64,000 nucleotides of DNA from a virus. The position numbers were made by a program, and so were the translations under genes. Position 1 is the first letter of the stretch, and every line of letters begins with the position of its first letter. Below, one piece after another: positions 14,662 to 22,029 of this stretch. Below the pieces are notes generated by a model. That model made no database searches. It was not told the origin of the DNA and saw only the letters and a program-made list of their open reading frames with translations. The stretch is taken from positions 1 to 64,000 of IMG/VR virus record IMGVR_UViG_3300009502_000046; one strand, given 5' to 3'.

Positions 14662-14750
14662 TGGCGGCAGGAACAGGTTTCGCACCTGCATCCGTGATTA
14701 GCGGCGACACTTTTCAAGAGTGCTTGGCCCTCTATACTGCCCATCCTGCC
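14662..14750 (-). tRNA. tRNA-Ser (TGA)
   Basis: Class II: acceptor GGCAGGA/TCCTGCC, anticodon arm GCACT-CTTGAAA-AGTGT, long variable arm, T-arm GCAGG-TGCGAAA-CCTGT, encoded CCA. Confidence 0.92.
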
Positions 14751-14757
14751 ATATATT

Positions 14758-14996
14758 TTATACTTCACGATAATTGAAAACTAATCCTTCCCCTCTAAGG
14801 AATTTGCTATATTGCCTTGCGGGGCCCAAATCAATGTGTGAAGTCGTTTTCTTTCCATGTTTGCTCTGTATCTTGTTAGGCAAACCGATTTTTGTATATT
14901 TGTCCATAAATTCAGCATTTCCTAATGCTCTCTCTCTTTCAACGTTACAACTTTTGCCTTAACTGCCTTAGCAGGTGCTTGGATAATTCTTTCCAT
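14758..14996 (-). pseudogene. Small protein gene with a frameshift in a GA repeat
   Basis: The ATG at 14996 has a strong GAAAGGAA site and reads MERIIQAPAKAVKAKVVTLK, then stops after a (GA)n run (14929-14939). The -1 frame carries on without interruption from that run as RERALGNAEFMDKYTKIGL... to VFNYREV and a TAA at 14758. Together they make a basic protein of about 79 residues. One GA unit too many, or a missing base, would explain the break. Phase variation, assembly error and decay are all possible. Confidence 0.6.
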
Positions 14997-15015
14997 TATT
15001 TATATTTCCTTTCAA

Positions 15016-15210
15016 TTATTCTGTCATGTGTTCAACAACTTTTGTGATAATACCCACAACCAATGCCACTGGAAGATAAATCCAGAACAAAAACATCATC
15101 AATTCAGTAGCTTGTACCCTAACTAAAATTTGATAAAGTAAATAAAACCAAATAGGCATAGTTACTAAAAATCCTAAGATAGAGCTAACCACTTTCAATT
15201 TATTTTTCAT
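15016..15210 (-). CDS. Small two-span membrane protein
   Basis: 64 residues with two hydrophobic spans (about 9-28 and 37-57) and basic N-terminus MKNKLK. A GAAAGGAAG site precedes the ATG, with an early promoter 23 bp further upstream. Unknown function; likely an inner-membrane early protein. Confidence 0.75.
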   Translation of the reverse strand: MKNKLKVVSSILGFLVTMPIWFYLLYQILVRVQATELMMFLFWIYLPVALVVGIITKVVEHMTE

Positions 15211-15232
15211 ACGCTTCCTTTCATCTTTTTAT

Positions 15233-15261
15233 AATATACCAGACTTTTCATATTTTGTCAA
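15233..15261 (-). promoter_or_regulatory. Early promoter
   Basis: TTGACA and TATATT, 17-bp spacer, TGG before the -10, reading leftward past the serine tRNAs. Confidence 0.75.
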
Positions 15262-15270
15262 ATAAAATAT

Positions 15271-15345
15271 TGGTAGGGATGGCCGGACTTGCACCGGCAC
15301 TGTACACGGTTTAAGCGTGTTGACTCTGCATTGGCCTACATCCCC
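15271..15345 (-). tRNA. tRNA with Leu anticodon TAA but a short variable loop
   Basis: Acceptor GGGGATG/CATCCCT, anticodon arm ACACG-CTTAAAC-CGTGT, T-arm GCCGG-TGCAAGT-CCGGC, encoded CCA. Anticodon TAA is leucine, yet the variable region is only five bases, not the long arm normal for bacterial leucine tRNAs. Confidence 0.85.
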
Positions 15346-15353
15346 ATTTATTT

Positions 15354-15431
15354 TGGTAGCCGAAGAAGGATTTGCACCTTCAAAAATCTTAATTTTGAGT
15401 TAAGAATGTCTGCTAGTTGCATCATTCGGCC
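15354..15431 (-). tRNA. tRNA with Leu anticodon CAA but a short variable loop
   Basis: Acceptor GGCCGAA/TTCGGCT, anticodon arm CTTAA-CTCAAAA-TTAAG, T-arm GAAGG-TGCAAAT-CCTTC, encoded CCA. As with its neighbour, the variable region is about six bases. The end of the 15422-15580 gene overlaps its 5' end. Confidence 0.85.
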
Positions 15432-15580
15432 TTATATTCAATCAATTTCGGTTGTTCATTATACTCAGCATTACAAACCATTGATATTCTTTGTAATAAT
15501 TTGTAATAATCGTCCGGTTTCAATTGTTTTTTCAACTCATGTATATGTAGTATAATTTTCTTAATTTGTAAATCAATCAT
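15422..15580 (-). CDS. Small protein whose end overlaps a tRNA
   Basis: 52 residues, starting MIDLQIKKIILHIHELKK. Its ATG shares one base with the TAA of the preceding gene (TAATG), a sign of coupling. Its TGA stop lies inside the acceptor region of the CAA tRNA, so tRNA processing would cut the mRNA near its end. Helical; no family. Confidence 0.65.
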   Translation of the reverse strand: MIDLQIKKIILHIHELKKQLKPDDYYKLLQRISMVCNAEYNEQPKLIEYKAE

Positions 15581-16311
15581 TATACCTCGGAACCCGCCGG
15601 CAACGCTTTGTCAAACAGGGTATCTAAATCCAATTCAACCAATTCTGCCGTTCCATCCTCAATAGATTTCATTTGTTCGTTCATTTCGTTCATTTCTCTA
15701 TCACGATCTTCTGGTGTGCCAACAAAGGAAAGTTCCCAAATAATACTACGAATAAAATCATATAAATTCAAATAGCCCTGTTCCATACCATTGTAAGTTT
15801 TTTCGTCAATAATTTTATATTTGTCAAATGTTGTAATTCTAGTCACATCTGGCTCAATGATTAGTGGAACATCAAGTAATTTGCCCAATGGTGTAAATTC
15901 AATAGCATACCGAACAACCCCTTTTTCATCAGAACCAACACCATCAAATTCAATGTAATTATCGTATTCAGTTACTTTTCCGTTTGTATCTAATTCAATG
16001 TTATTTATTCGTCCTACACAAAGATGTGTCAGTCCACAAATACATTCATCTGTTTTTGTTTGATAATATTCATCAATAAAAAATGGGAAAAAGTTATCAA
16101 GACGGATAAAGTCAGGATTATTTATAATCATAAGAAAATAATCTCTCAATTTATATCCAACTTCTAATTCAATAATATTATACTGTAATGCGTGAAAAAT
16201 ATTATTGGTAACAATAGGGGCAATAACAATCACACCACTATCAGTTTTGTCATCATATACCCATTTTCTAGTATATATTTTACCACCTTTTTTTAAAATT
16301 AATCCATCCAT
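15580..16311 (-). CDS. Hypothetical protein, operon member
   Basis: 243 residues, mixed alpha/beta and acidic, with a helical C-terminal tail (MNEMNEQMKSIEDG). The last codons (LPAGSEV) are encoded by a copy of the 13-mer TGCCGGCGGGTTC. It forms an overlapping or closely packed leftward unit with the 16322-17409 genes. No domain recognised. Confidence 0.7.
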   Translation of the reverse strand: MDGLILKKGGKIYTRKWVYDDKTDSGVIVIAPIVTNNIFHALQYNIIELEVGYKLRDYFLMIINNPDFIRLDNFFPFFIDEYYQTKTDECICGLTHLCVGRINNIELDTNGKVTEYDNYIEFDGVGSDEKGVVRYAIEFTPLGKLLDVPLIIEPDVTRITTFDKYKIIDEKTYNGMEQGYLNLYDFIRSIIWELSFVGTPEDRDREMNEMNEQMKSIEDGTAELVELDLDTLFDKALPAGSEV

Positions 16312-16321
16312 ATTTTACCCC

Positions 16322-16705
16322 TTATTTTAGTATAATTCCTTTGTCTAATATCAAATTACATTCTTCCATAGCAGTCATAGAGTTCATATCCCATACGGCG
16401 ACAGCACGATAGTAATCAAATCCTGATAGTCTATTTTTCAACCATACAAAACCACCTACACATGAATATAATTCTATATCTTCTCTGGTGCTGACGACCC
16501 AATAAAGATCATCTTCATATTGGTCTGTCCATCCTAAAAGTTTTACAACTTTAAAGGGCGAATCATACACCAATTCGTTTCGATGTTTATTTACATCACG
16601 TTGAATTGTCTTGTCGTTATCCCATCCAAGGGCTTTATTTATATAGTGTTCCATTCTTCTCTTTGGCTGTTCAATACACTTCCAATAAAAATCTAATTTA
16701 TCCAT
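16322..16705 (-). CDS. Hypothetical protein, operon member
   Basis: 127 residues, rich in Trp and Tyr (MDKLDFYWKCIEQPKRR, KLLGWTDQYEDDLYWVVS). It overlaps the upstream gene by one base. No catalytic motif; probably alpha/beta. Unknown. Confidence 0.7.
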   Translation of the reverse strand: MDKLDFYWKCIEQPKRRMEHYINKALGWDNDKTIQRDVNKHRNELVYDSPFKVVKLLGWTDQYEDDLYWVVSTREDIELYSCVGGFVWLKNRLSGFDYYRAVAVWDMNSMTAMEECNLILDKGIILK

Positions 16706-17409
16706 TATACTTTACCTCTGAAAGATGTTTTCAAATCAAAGCCATGCCCCATGATTTTATACTTATCGTCAATCTTTATTTCAGGCATCATATCAGGTGA
16801 TTCCTTCATTACATTACCCACGAAATAAGACAAGTGTTGATACATTTCATTTGCTGATATAAATGAAGCAACCCCGATTTCACCAAGTTTTGGTGTCATA
16901 TCGTGTATTATGATACTGTTTCTATATGTATTGAACATGAATACAGGGGATCCAACTATTCGGCATAAAGCTATAAGTGTTTCATCTTTATGATTTATAT
17001 AATCAGAATATTGTGGCCCTTTTCCCCACCAACTATATTTTGGTTCTTTGATGTCAGATTTTTTGACAAGTCTATATGGTTCATCTGATTTCATTTTTAT
17101 TTGTGTGAAAAAAATATCACCAACAACTATACCTCTTACTTCTGGATTATAATCATTACGACCATCAAAATATGAACCATAGAGGTCATAAGCATTTCCA
17201 ACACTGTCACATCTTGTTTTCCATTGATCATCTAAAGTTGTATAGTATCGGTGTCCTTGTTGAGCATAACGTATAAATTCACGTCTAATATCAATTTGGT
17301 CAGCGATATTTTGTTTATAAGGTCTTACATAAACAATTTTTGGATCACCGCCACCGTATATATGGGCAATGTGGTCGTAATAATCGCGAAAGTTGCTTTT
17401 AATTATCAT
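16705..17409 (-). CDS. Hypothetical protein, operon member
   Basis: 234 residues, starting MIIKSNFRDYYDHIAHIYGG. Soluble, mixed fold, no clear motif. Its start overlaps the endonuclease remnant by 4 bp. Together with the next two genes it may form a phage-specific module. Confidence 0.7.
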   Translation of the reverse strand: MIIKSNFRDYYDHIAHIYGGGDPKIVYVRPYKQNIADQIDIRREFIRYAQQGHRYYTTLDDQWKTRCDSVGNAYDLYGSYFDGRNDYNPEVRGIVVGDIFFTQIKMKSDEPYRLVKKSDIKEPKYSWWGKGPQYSDYINHKDETLIALCRIVGSPVFMFNTYRNSIIIHDMTPKLGEIGVASFISANEMYQHLSYFVGNVMKESPDMMPEIKIDDKYKIMGHGFDLKTSFRGKV

Positions 17410-17948
17410 GTTTGTTTCCCTTCTAAATATCGTTTTTTAGCATCACGCATTTTTTGTTTGGCTTCTTCTGTATGTTTTTTTCCTGTCATACCAACACGAT
17501 TTTTACACATATTTTCTATATGTTTTTTTGATAAATGTCTGCCTTCTAAGCTTTTGCTTATATTATTTTTTTGCGCTGGTGTTCTTTTTTTCCCTGTTAT
17601 TGCTTTTACTCTTTTTTCTACCCAACTATCGGTTTGTTTTTTGCCAATTTGTCTAATACTTTTCTTTTTATTTTGTTCATCAGAAAATTTATACCCATAT
17701 GTTCCGTCACCACCCCATGTCAAGTTATACCCATTGCCTTCACTAACATGGCTATGATTTACAATAATTTTGAATGTTTCCATCACATTCAAAACTAAAA
17801 TATCATCACATTCATAAATAATTTCCCATTTAAAATTGTCGTGGCCATATTTGTTTAGAGCATTATAAAAATAGATCGATATGCCCTCTTTATGTGTACA
17901 ACATAGGTGTTGATTTTTTCTTTTCTTTAATGTTCCTGTAGTTAGTTT
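17406..17948 (-). pseudogene. GIY-YIG endonuclease remnant lacking its catalytic N-terminus
   Basis: From 17792 down an open frame gives MNVMETFKIIVNHSH... with NUMOD-type repeats (KNNISKSLEGRHLSKKHIEN). The same frame stays homologous upstream to a TAA at 17949, with YFYNALNKYGHDNFKWEI matching residues of the 1-294 endonuclease. The first 25 or so residues with the GIY and YIG strands are gone. It is therefore a decaying endonuclease, although the C-terminal part could still be made. Confidence 0.75.
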
Positions 17949-18193
17949 TTATAATCATTTACATCATCGCTTTCTTGTTCGCTATTCCCGAATACCGAAT
18001 ATCTAATCGTTTTACGGTTTTTGTTTTTATATTTGTCCGGTTTTGGATGTTTACTAGCATTGTCCATGCCACCATGCCATGGACAACGTGTACATTTACC
18101 TGTTTCATTACATACTTTTTCTTTGTAAATTCGTCTGAATGCTTTTGAATTTACACATTCATCATCAAAACAAAACCATAAACCATTGAGTGA
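17942..18193 (-). pseudogene. C-terminal fragment of a phage zinc-site protein
   Basis: An open frame without a start codon reads NGLWFCFDDECVNSKAF, then TGKCTRCPWHGGMDN and a basic PDKYKNKNRKT tail. Such KCxRCPxHGG-plus-basic-tail patterns occur in intact phage proteins. It begins right inside the DUF3307-like fragment in another frame, as if a deletion joined the two. Confidence 0.6.
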
Positions 18194-18297
18194 TCAACCA
18201 ATGCACACCAATCTTTACTCTTATTGATTGCCATTTTATCTGTTTGACATAGAAAATCAGCAACCCAATGTATAAACAAAATCCAATACATCAACAT
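18151..18297 (-). pseudogene. DUF3307-like protein, N-terminal fragment
   Basis: 48 residues from the ATG at 18297 (AAAGG site): LFIHWVADFLCQTDKMA then KSKDWCALVDHSMVYG, the opening of the DUF3307 membrane-protein family (normally over 100 residues). It ends abruptly at a TAA inside the next fragment. The likely cause is a deletion that fused two genes out of frame. Confidence 0.6.
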
Positions 18298-18316
18298 GAT
18301 ATACTACCTTTCTATT

Positions 18317-18697
18317 TTAATTCATGTTCCGTTCAATCAAACCGAACAGGACTTTTTCAAATACCGTCAAGTCAGGCATATATTCAGATTTATAATCAAC
18401 GTTGATTAATGCTTTATCACGAACATTTAGTTCATCAATAACAAGAACATCAAAACAAACCGTATTGATTGCCAAATCATTAACTTTGTTAAAAATGGCC
18501 TTTAACGCCCGACCACGAGCGATATCCCTTCCCGTTTTCTTTACAGGCATGTCCTCATATGAACAAATCGAAATACCACGAGCATATTCATCCCCTTTTC
18601 TAACAACACAAATCGTAACATACGGTACATTTTCACGATTCCTCAAATGATAGTAATAAATCTGGTCAACATTATAGTTATTCGCTTTCTTCAACAT
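18317..18697 (-). CDS. Hypothetical protein
   Basis: 126 residues of alpha/beta type (HLRNRENVPYVTICVVRKGD, ...FDVLVIDELNVRDKALI). The pattern of alternating strands and a helical end suggests a nuclease-like or receiver-like fold, but no motif proves it. Own promoter at 18724-18752; AAAGGAAAT site. Confidence 0.7.
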   Translation of the reverse strand: MLKKANNYNVDQIYYYHLRNRENVPYVTICVVRKGDEYARGISICSYEDMPVKKTGRDIARGRALKAIFNKVNDLAINTVCFDVLVIDELNVRDKALINVDYKSEYMPDLTVFEKVLFGLIERNMN

Positions 18698-18723
18698 TTT
18701 AATTTCCTTTCTTTTTTCTCTTT

Positions 18724-18752
18724 ATTGTATCCTAAAATTGTGTAATTGTCAA
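18724..18752 (-). promoter_or_regulatory. Early promoter
   Basis: TTGACA and TACAAT, 17-bp spacer. Confidence 0.8.
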
Positions 18753-18771
18753 CATATATTTTGAATAAAGG

Positions 18772-18803
18772 AATGCCCTAGTTCAGACCAACTAGGGCAT
18801 TCA
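18772..18803 (-). terminator. Intrinsic terminator
   Basis: A perfect 13-bp stem (GAATGCCCTAGTT arms) with a 6-base loop, followed by a T-rich stretch, after the 18807-19109 gene. Confidence 0.85.
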
Positions 18804-18806
18804 ATT

Positions 18807-19109
18807 TTATTTTTTAATGAAAAACATTTTATTCAGTCTTCGTTTGAACATTTTTCTAATAGACTTTGTTGTAGTCAAATATGTTCCAACACCACAACCA
18901 ACCACATAACAAGCAAATCCAATATAGTCTTCATTCTTAATAATAAGCCAAGTTGAAGCCATACTAACCGTAGTCAACAGAATTGTATATACAGTTGCTT
19001 GTACATTTTTGAAAGCGTTTGTGGCCTGTATTTGTAAGCATAAAAGAATATCTATTACAAATCCAAATCCGAATAAACCCAAACACATCAATATTGTATT
19101 CTTTACCAT
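18807..19109 (-). CDS. Multi-span membrane protein
   Basis: 100 residues with three hydrophobic spans (about 5-25, 38-57, 63-83) and a basic end (KMFKRRLNKMFFIKK). It resembles small four-helix phage membrane proteins. The GAGAGGGG site is strong. Bounded by its own promoter and terminator, so an independent early unit. Confidence 0.75.
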   Translation of the reverse strand: MVKNTILMCLGLFGFGFVIDILLCLQIQATNAFKNVQATVYTILLTTVSMASTWLIIKNEDYIGFACYVVGCGVGTYLTTTKSIRKMFKRRLNKMFFIKK

Positions 19110-19233
19110 AAAAATTCCCCTCTCTATATATTACCCACACATTATCCTCACTGTGAGGTTACTTGTGGCTACATAGTTGGATTGGTGTATGCCTCCATTG
19201 ACATATCTGCCGTTATCCTTGACTTTTTCTCTT

Positions 19234-19262
19234 ATTATACAACACTTTTTGGAAAAAGTCAA
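19234..19262 (-). promoter_or_regulatory. Early promoter flanked by a perfect inverted repeat
   Basis: TTGACT and TATAAT with a 17-bp spacer. A perfect 13-bp repeat (CCTTGACTTTTTC arms at 19217-19229 and 19252-19264) brackets the core, one arm holding the -35. This looks like an operator. Confidence 0.8.
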
Positions 19263-19277
19263 GGATTATTATTTACT

Positions 19278-19343
19278 TGGAACCCTTGTCGGGACTCGAA
19301 CCCGCCGGCAAGACAGGCCCTCATTACTTCTTTTTCCAAGACC
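19278..19343 (-). tRNA. Truncated tRNA-like element
   Basis: The 3' half is convincing: T-arm CGGG-TTCGAGT-CCCG, CAAGGGT, discriminator T and CCA. A 5' partner (GGTCTTG) pairs with one mismatch, but only 66 nt lie between and no D-arm forms. It contains one copy of the 13-mer TGCCGGCGGGTTC. Probably a tRNA relic. Confidence 0.4.
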
Positions 19344-19351
19344 GTTCCTCT

Positions 19352-19585
19352 TTAACTCCGTTTTATTTCATATTTTTCACAAGCATCAATTGCCTCTTGT
19401 AGAGTATCAAAACCACTATACACAATTGAACCATTAATTCTTTTACCGTCATGATATGCCCAGTAACCATCTTTTTGTGTTTTTTCCCAGCCACCGCCAT
19501 AAGTATAATGGAATAGATGGATACTATACAAACCGCTTTTCCATACCATGTAACAGGAATCACTATCAACTTTTTGAAATTTCAT
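19352..19585 (-). CDS. Small protein rich in aromatic residues
   Basis: 77 residues: strands with many Tyr/Trp (HLFHYTYGGGWEKTQ, GYWAYHDGKR), then a helical end (TLQEAIDACEKYE). It overlaps the upstream gene by 20 bp. The layout resembles small DUF-type host-modifying phage proteins; no name given. Confidence 0.7.
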   Translation of the reverse strand: MKFQKVDSDSCYMVWKSGLYSIHLFHYTYGGGWEKTQKDGYWAYHDGKRINGSIVYSGFDTLQEAIDACEKYEIKRS

Positions 19586-19754
19586 TATTTTTTTCCTTTA
19601 GTAATTTATTCATACAGATTAAAGCATCCATATCTTGCTTCATACCACGCAATAATAATTCGGATACAAAATCAACGCCTTCAAAACGTCCGAAAAACAA
19701 TTGTTCACGGAACCGTTTTAACAACATTTTGTTATTCAATTCTTTTAAATCCAT
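19566..19754 (-). CDS. Small helical protein
   Basis: 62 residues, mainly helix (MDLKELNNKMLLKRFREQ), first gene after the promoter at 19779-19807. No recognised domain. Confidence 0.65.
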   Translation of the reverse strand: MDLKELNNKMLLKRFREQLFFGRFEGVDFVSELLLRGMKQDMDALICMNKLLKEKNNEISKS

Positions 19755-19778
19755 ATCACTATCTCACTTTTTCCTTTG

Positions 19779-19807
19779 ATTATAACACAAATCCTTGGAT
19801 TTGTCAA
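19779..19807 (-). promoter_or_regulatory. Early promoter with palindromic spacer
   Basis: TTGACA and TATAAT, 17 bp apart; the spacer includes CAAATCC-AA-GGATTTG, a 7-bp palindrome that could be an operator. A related one is at 21570-21598. Confidence 0.85.
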
Positions 19808-19830
19808 GTGAAATTATTTACCTGTATGCT

Positions 19831-20979
19831 CTATTTTTTTATCAATCTAAATTTTGAATCCTTACCAAATGCTGTAGCATTTGATATAAATTCTTCTTCT
19901 GTTTGGCCAATCCATCGAAATATATTATGTGTTTTTGTTGTTGGCAAAAATCCGTGCATAAAGGTATACATCCTTGTTACACCTTTCACCAATTCATCCG
20001 TCCACTTATCACCGATATAAGAATTTCTTTTTAATGCAGTCAATGGTTCATATCTTTGTGGAAACAAAAAAATTGTTCTCCCAACATCATCTGTCATTTG
20101 TTGTGCTTTGATAATTCTTTTCCAAAAATCACTAGGACTATCCTTCCAATTAAATAACATATAACAAAAGAAACCTGCTTTTACTTTATATTTTTCGACA
20201 TATTCTAACGCACGTCTGATATGCTTTTCGTATCCAATGAAATCAAAACTAAACCTCAAATATGCTGTTCCTTTTTCCTTTTGCGCCCCCCATTTCAATT
20301 CGCTAAATCTTTTTGCTTGATGTTCAGTAAATGACGATACATGAAGGCCATGTATGTCAACAGGTAAACCAAATTCAATCAGTTCATCTACTATATTATC
20401 AAAATATTCGTGTTCAGTGAAGTTATTATCATATAGAACAACACTTGTAGCATCAGGAATTTCCAATATGCCTTTTTGTAAAATGTTCTTTATAGATTTA
20501 AATGATTTCATACATCCTTCTAATGTAGGAACGGCACAATAACCACATTTATTTACACATCCTCTTGATGCATATAAAACAATTTTTTTCGAGTCTGGAC
20601 ATACTGAATATTTTGGTGTCAAATTTTCTATTTCTTCACACATCCCACTAACAACCGTCACTTTACCTCTTGATAAAAATGGATTGGATGGAAATGTAGT
20701 ATTGAACCACTCTGGATTTAAAGTAGGAAACGAACCACCTACAATTATTTCCGCCTGTGGATATTTTGTTCTATAAAAATTAATTGTATCCTTATATATT
20801 TCTGAATAAAACGAAAAAATGCACGAAATAAGTATCTTATCAGGTATAAACATTTCAGGGCTTTTACCGATAACATACTTATATTCATGTTTATTTTGTT
20901 CGCACCATTCTGCCCATTTCATCAAGGCTATATTAGGTGCTATTGATTTAACCGATGGTTCAACTATAAGATATTTCAT
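19831..20979 (-). CDS. Radical SAM protein with B12-binding-like N-terminal domain
   Basis: 382 residues. An N-terminal Rossmann-like part (about 1-120, IIVGGSFPTLNPEWF) resembles cobalamin-binding domains. The iron-sulfur motif is SRGCVNKCGYCAVP (Cys 141, 145, 148), followed by a TIM-barrel segment with RFSFDFIG and a C-terminal helical part. Such B12-radical SAM enzymes make methyl or C-C changes on varied substrates; the phage target is unknown. It ends just before the PD-(D/E)xK gene. Confidence 0.87.
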   Translation of the reverse strand: MKYLIVEPSVKSIAPNIALMKWAEWCEQNKHEYKYVIGKSPEMFIPDKILISCIFSFYSEIYKDTINFYRTKYPQAEIIVGGSFPTLNPEWFNTTFPSNPFLSRGKVTVVSGMCEEIENLTPKYSVCPDSKKIVLYASRGCVNKCGYCAVPTLEGCMKSFKSIKNILQKGILEIPDATSVVLYDNNFTEHEYFDNIVDELIEFGLPVDIHGLHVSSFTEHQAKRFSELKWGAQKEKGTAYLRFSFDFIGYEKHIRRALEYVEKYKVKAGFFCYMLFNWKDSPSDFWKRIIKAQQMTDDVGRTIFLFPQRYEPLTALKRNSYIGDKWTDELVKGVTRMYTFMHGFLPTTKTHNIFRWIGQTEEEFISNATAFGKDSKFRLIKK

Positions 20980-20980
20980 A

Positions 20981-21547
20981 TTATATCAATCTCTCCGTTC
21001 CCTCTGGCCATTCGCCATCATTTGTTTTTTTCCAATGAAAAAGGTCATTATGAATCATCCATTGTTCAGGCTTTGAACCATATAATTGTTGTAATTTCTC
21101 TCTTTTTGTTTTTCCACCAGCAATAATAACTTCATCCATATGGTTTATAATATACTTTGTAAAATCTTCTTTTGAAATGATAAAAACTTGTATATCATTT
21201 GGTTCTACCGTTAAAAAAGACAGATAATCATATTTTTGTTCTTGCCTAATTTGAAAGAATGTATATGTATTTGCTTTTAAACTAAGGCACGATCCTTTTA
21301 ATTCAACTTTTGAACCATTAGTTAGGTTGTCTATGCGATAATCATAGTCGCTTTCTTTTTTATTTCTAATTTGAAGTTTCCATCCAGCATCAATAAGAAG
21401 CAACTTGACAAATTCTTCCATATCTGCTCCCTTTGTTTTTGGTGATTGTCTGAATATCCATTCGTTTCTGGAATCAATCCATGCACCAACCTTTTTCAAT
21501 CTTTTTTCTTTTACTTTATCAACTATTGCCCATTGTCGTTTATTCAT
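20981..21547 (-). CDS. PD-(D/E)xK nuclease-like protein
   Basis: 188 residues from the ATG at 21547 (MNKRQWAIVDKV); a longer frame would read through the promoter. YDYRIDN followed by KVELKGSCLS fits the D...ExK core of restriction-enzyme-like nucleases, with helices and YTFFQIR strands around it. Possibly host-DNA degradation or modification of termini. Catalytic role inferred from the motif only. Confidence 0.65.
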   Translation of the reverse strand: MNKRQWAIVDKVKEKRLKKVGAWIDSRNEWIFRQSPKTKGADMEEFVKLLLIDAGWKLQIRNKKESDYDYRIDNLTNGSKVELKGSCLSLKANTYTFFQIRQEQKYDYLSFLTVEPNDIQVFIISKEDFTKYIINHMDEVIIAGGKTKREKLQQLYGSKPEQWMIHNDLFHWKKTNDGEWPEGTERLI

Positions 21548-21569
21548 ATATATCTCACTTTTTCCTTTG

Positions 21570-21598
21570 ATTATAACATAAATCCAAGGATTTGTCAA
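21570..21598 (-). promoter_or_regulatory. Early promoter with palindromic spacer
   Basis: TTGACA and TATAAT, 17-bp spacer containing AAATCC-TT-GGATTT. Confidence 0.85.
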
Positions 21599-21608
21599 CA
21601 TAAAATAA

Positions 21609-21630
21609 AACCCCATGATATCATGGGGTT
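21609..21630 (-). terminator. Terminator after the Pro/Ile/Lys tRNAs
   Basis: A 22-base perfect palindrome (AACCCCATGAT arms) followed on the minus strand by a T-rich stretch, ending the tRNA transcript begun at 21988-22016. Confidence 0.8.
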
Positions 21631-21639
21631 TCCTTATTT

Positions 21640-21713
21640 TGGTGCAACCGGCGGGAGTCGAACCCGCCTTTACTGGTTAAAGCCAGTTACTAAACCAGAT
21701 CAGTTACGGCTGC
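21640..21713 (-). tRNA. Lys-like tRNA with a 6-base anticodon loop
   Basis: Acceptor GCAGCCG/CGGTTGC, D-arm ACTGATCTGGTTTAGT, T-arm GCGGG-TTCGACT-CCCGC, encoded CCA. The anticodon arm ACTGG/CCAGT encloses only CTTTAA: the usual lysine loop CTTTTAA minus one T. It could also be read as anticodon TTA (UAA codon). Confidence 0.75.
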
Positions 21714-21718
21714 ATGTT

Positions 21719-21847
21719 TGGTAGGGTGTGCTTGGAATTGAACCAAGCGGCCACGTCATTATCAGTGAAGTAACTCTTATCTACACCACCGAATGGGGAA
21801 CAAACGACAAAAGAAATTATCGTGCTCTAACACTGAGCTAACACCCT
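21719..21847 (-). tRNA. Composite or interrupted tRNA, Ile(GAT)-like, 129 nt
   Basis: A perfect acceptor (AGGGTGT/ACACCCT), D-arm GCTCAGTGTTAGAGC, T-arm CTTGG-TTCAATT-CCAAG and encoded CCA frame 129 nt. A plausible anticodon arm CTTCA-CTGATAA-TGACG (GAT) lies just before the T-arm. About 50 nt sit between the D-arm and it. This is an insertion, an intron, or two overlapping tRNA halves. Confidence 0.6.
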
Positions 21848-21856
21848 ATATTGTTT

Positions 21857-21930
21857 TGGTCTGCGATCAAGGAGTTGAACCTTGTACATACGGGCCCAGG
21901 CCGTAGATGTCACCCATACACCAATCGCAG
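21857..21930 (-). tRNA. tRNA-Pro (TGG)
   Basis: Acceptor CTGCGAT/ATCGCAG, anticodon arm TACGG-CCTGGGC-CCGTA (C at position 33), T-arm CAAGG-TTCAACT-CCTTG, encoded CCA. Confidence 0.92.
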
Positions 21931-21987
21931 ATTATTTGAAATTTTTTCTAAATTTTTAATTACGTTTTTTGCTTTTATTCTATAAAC

Positions 21988-22016
21988 ACTATACCATACT
22001 TTTCTTTGCCTGTCAA
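21988..22016 (-). promoter_or_regulatory. Early promoter for the Pro/Ile/Lys tRNAs
   Basis: TTGACA and TATAGT with a 17-bp spacer and TGG before the -10. Confidence 0.85.
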
Positions 22017-22029
22017 GGAATTTTCTAAT

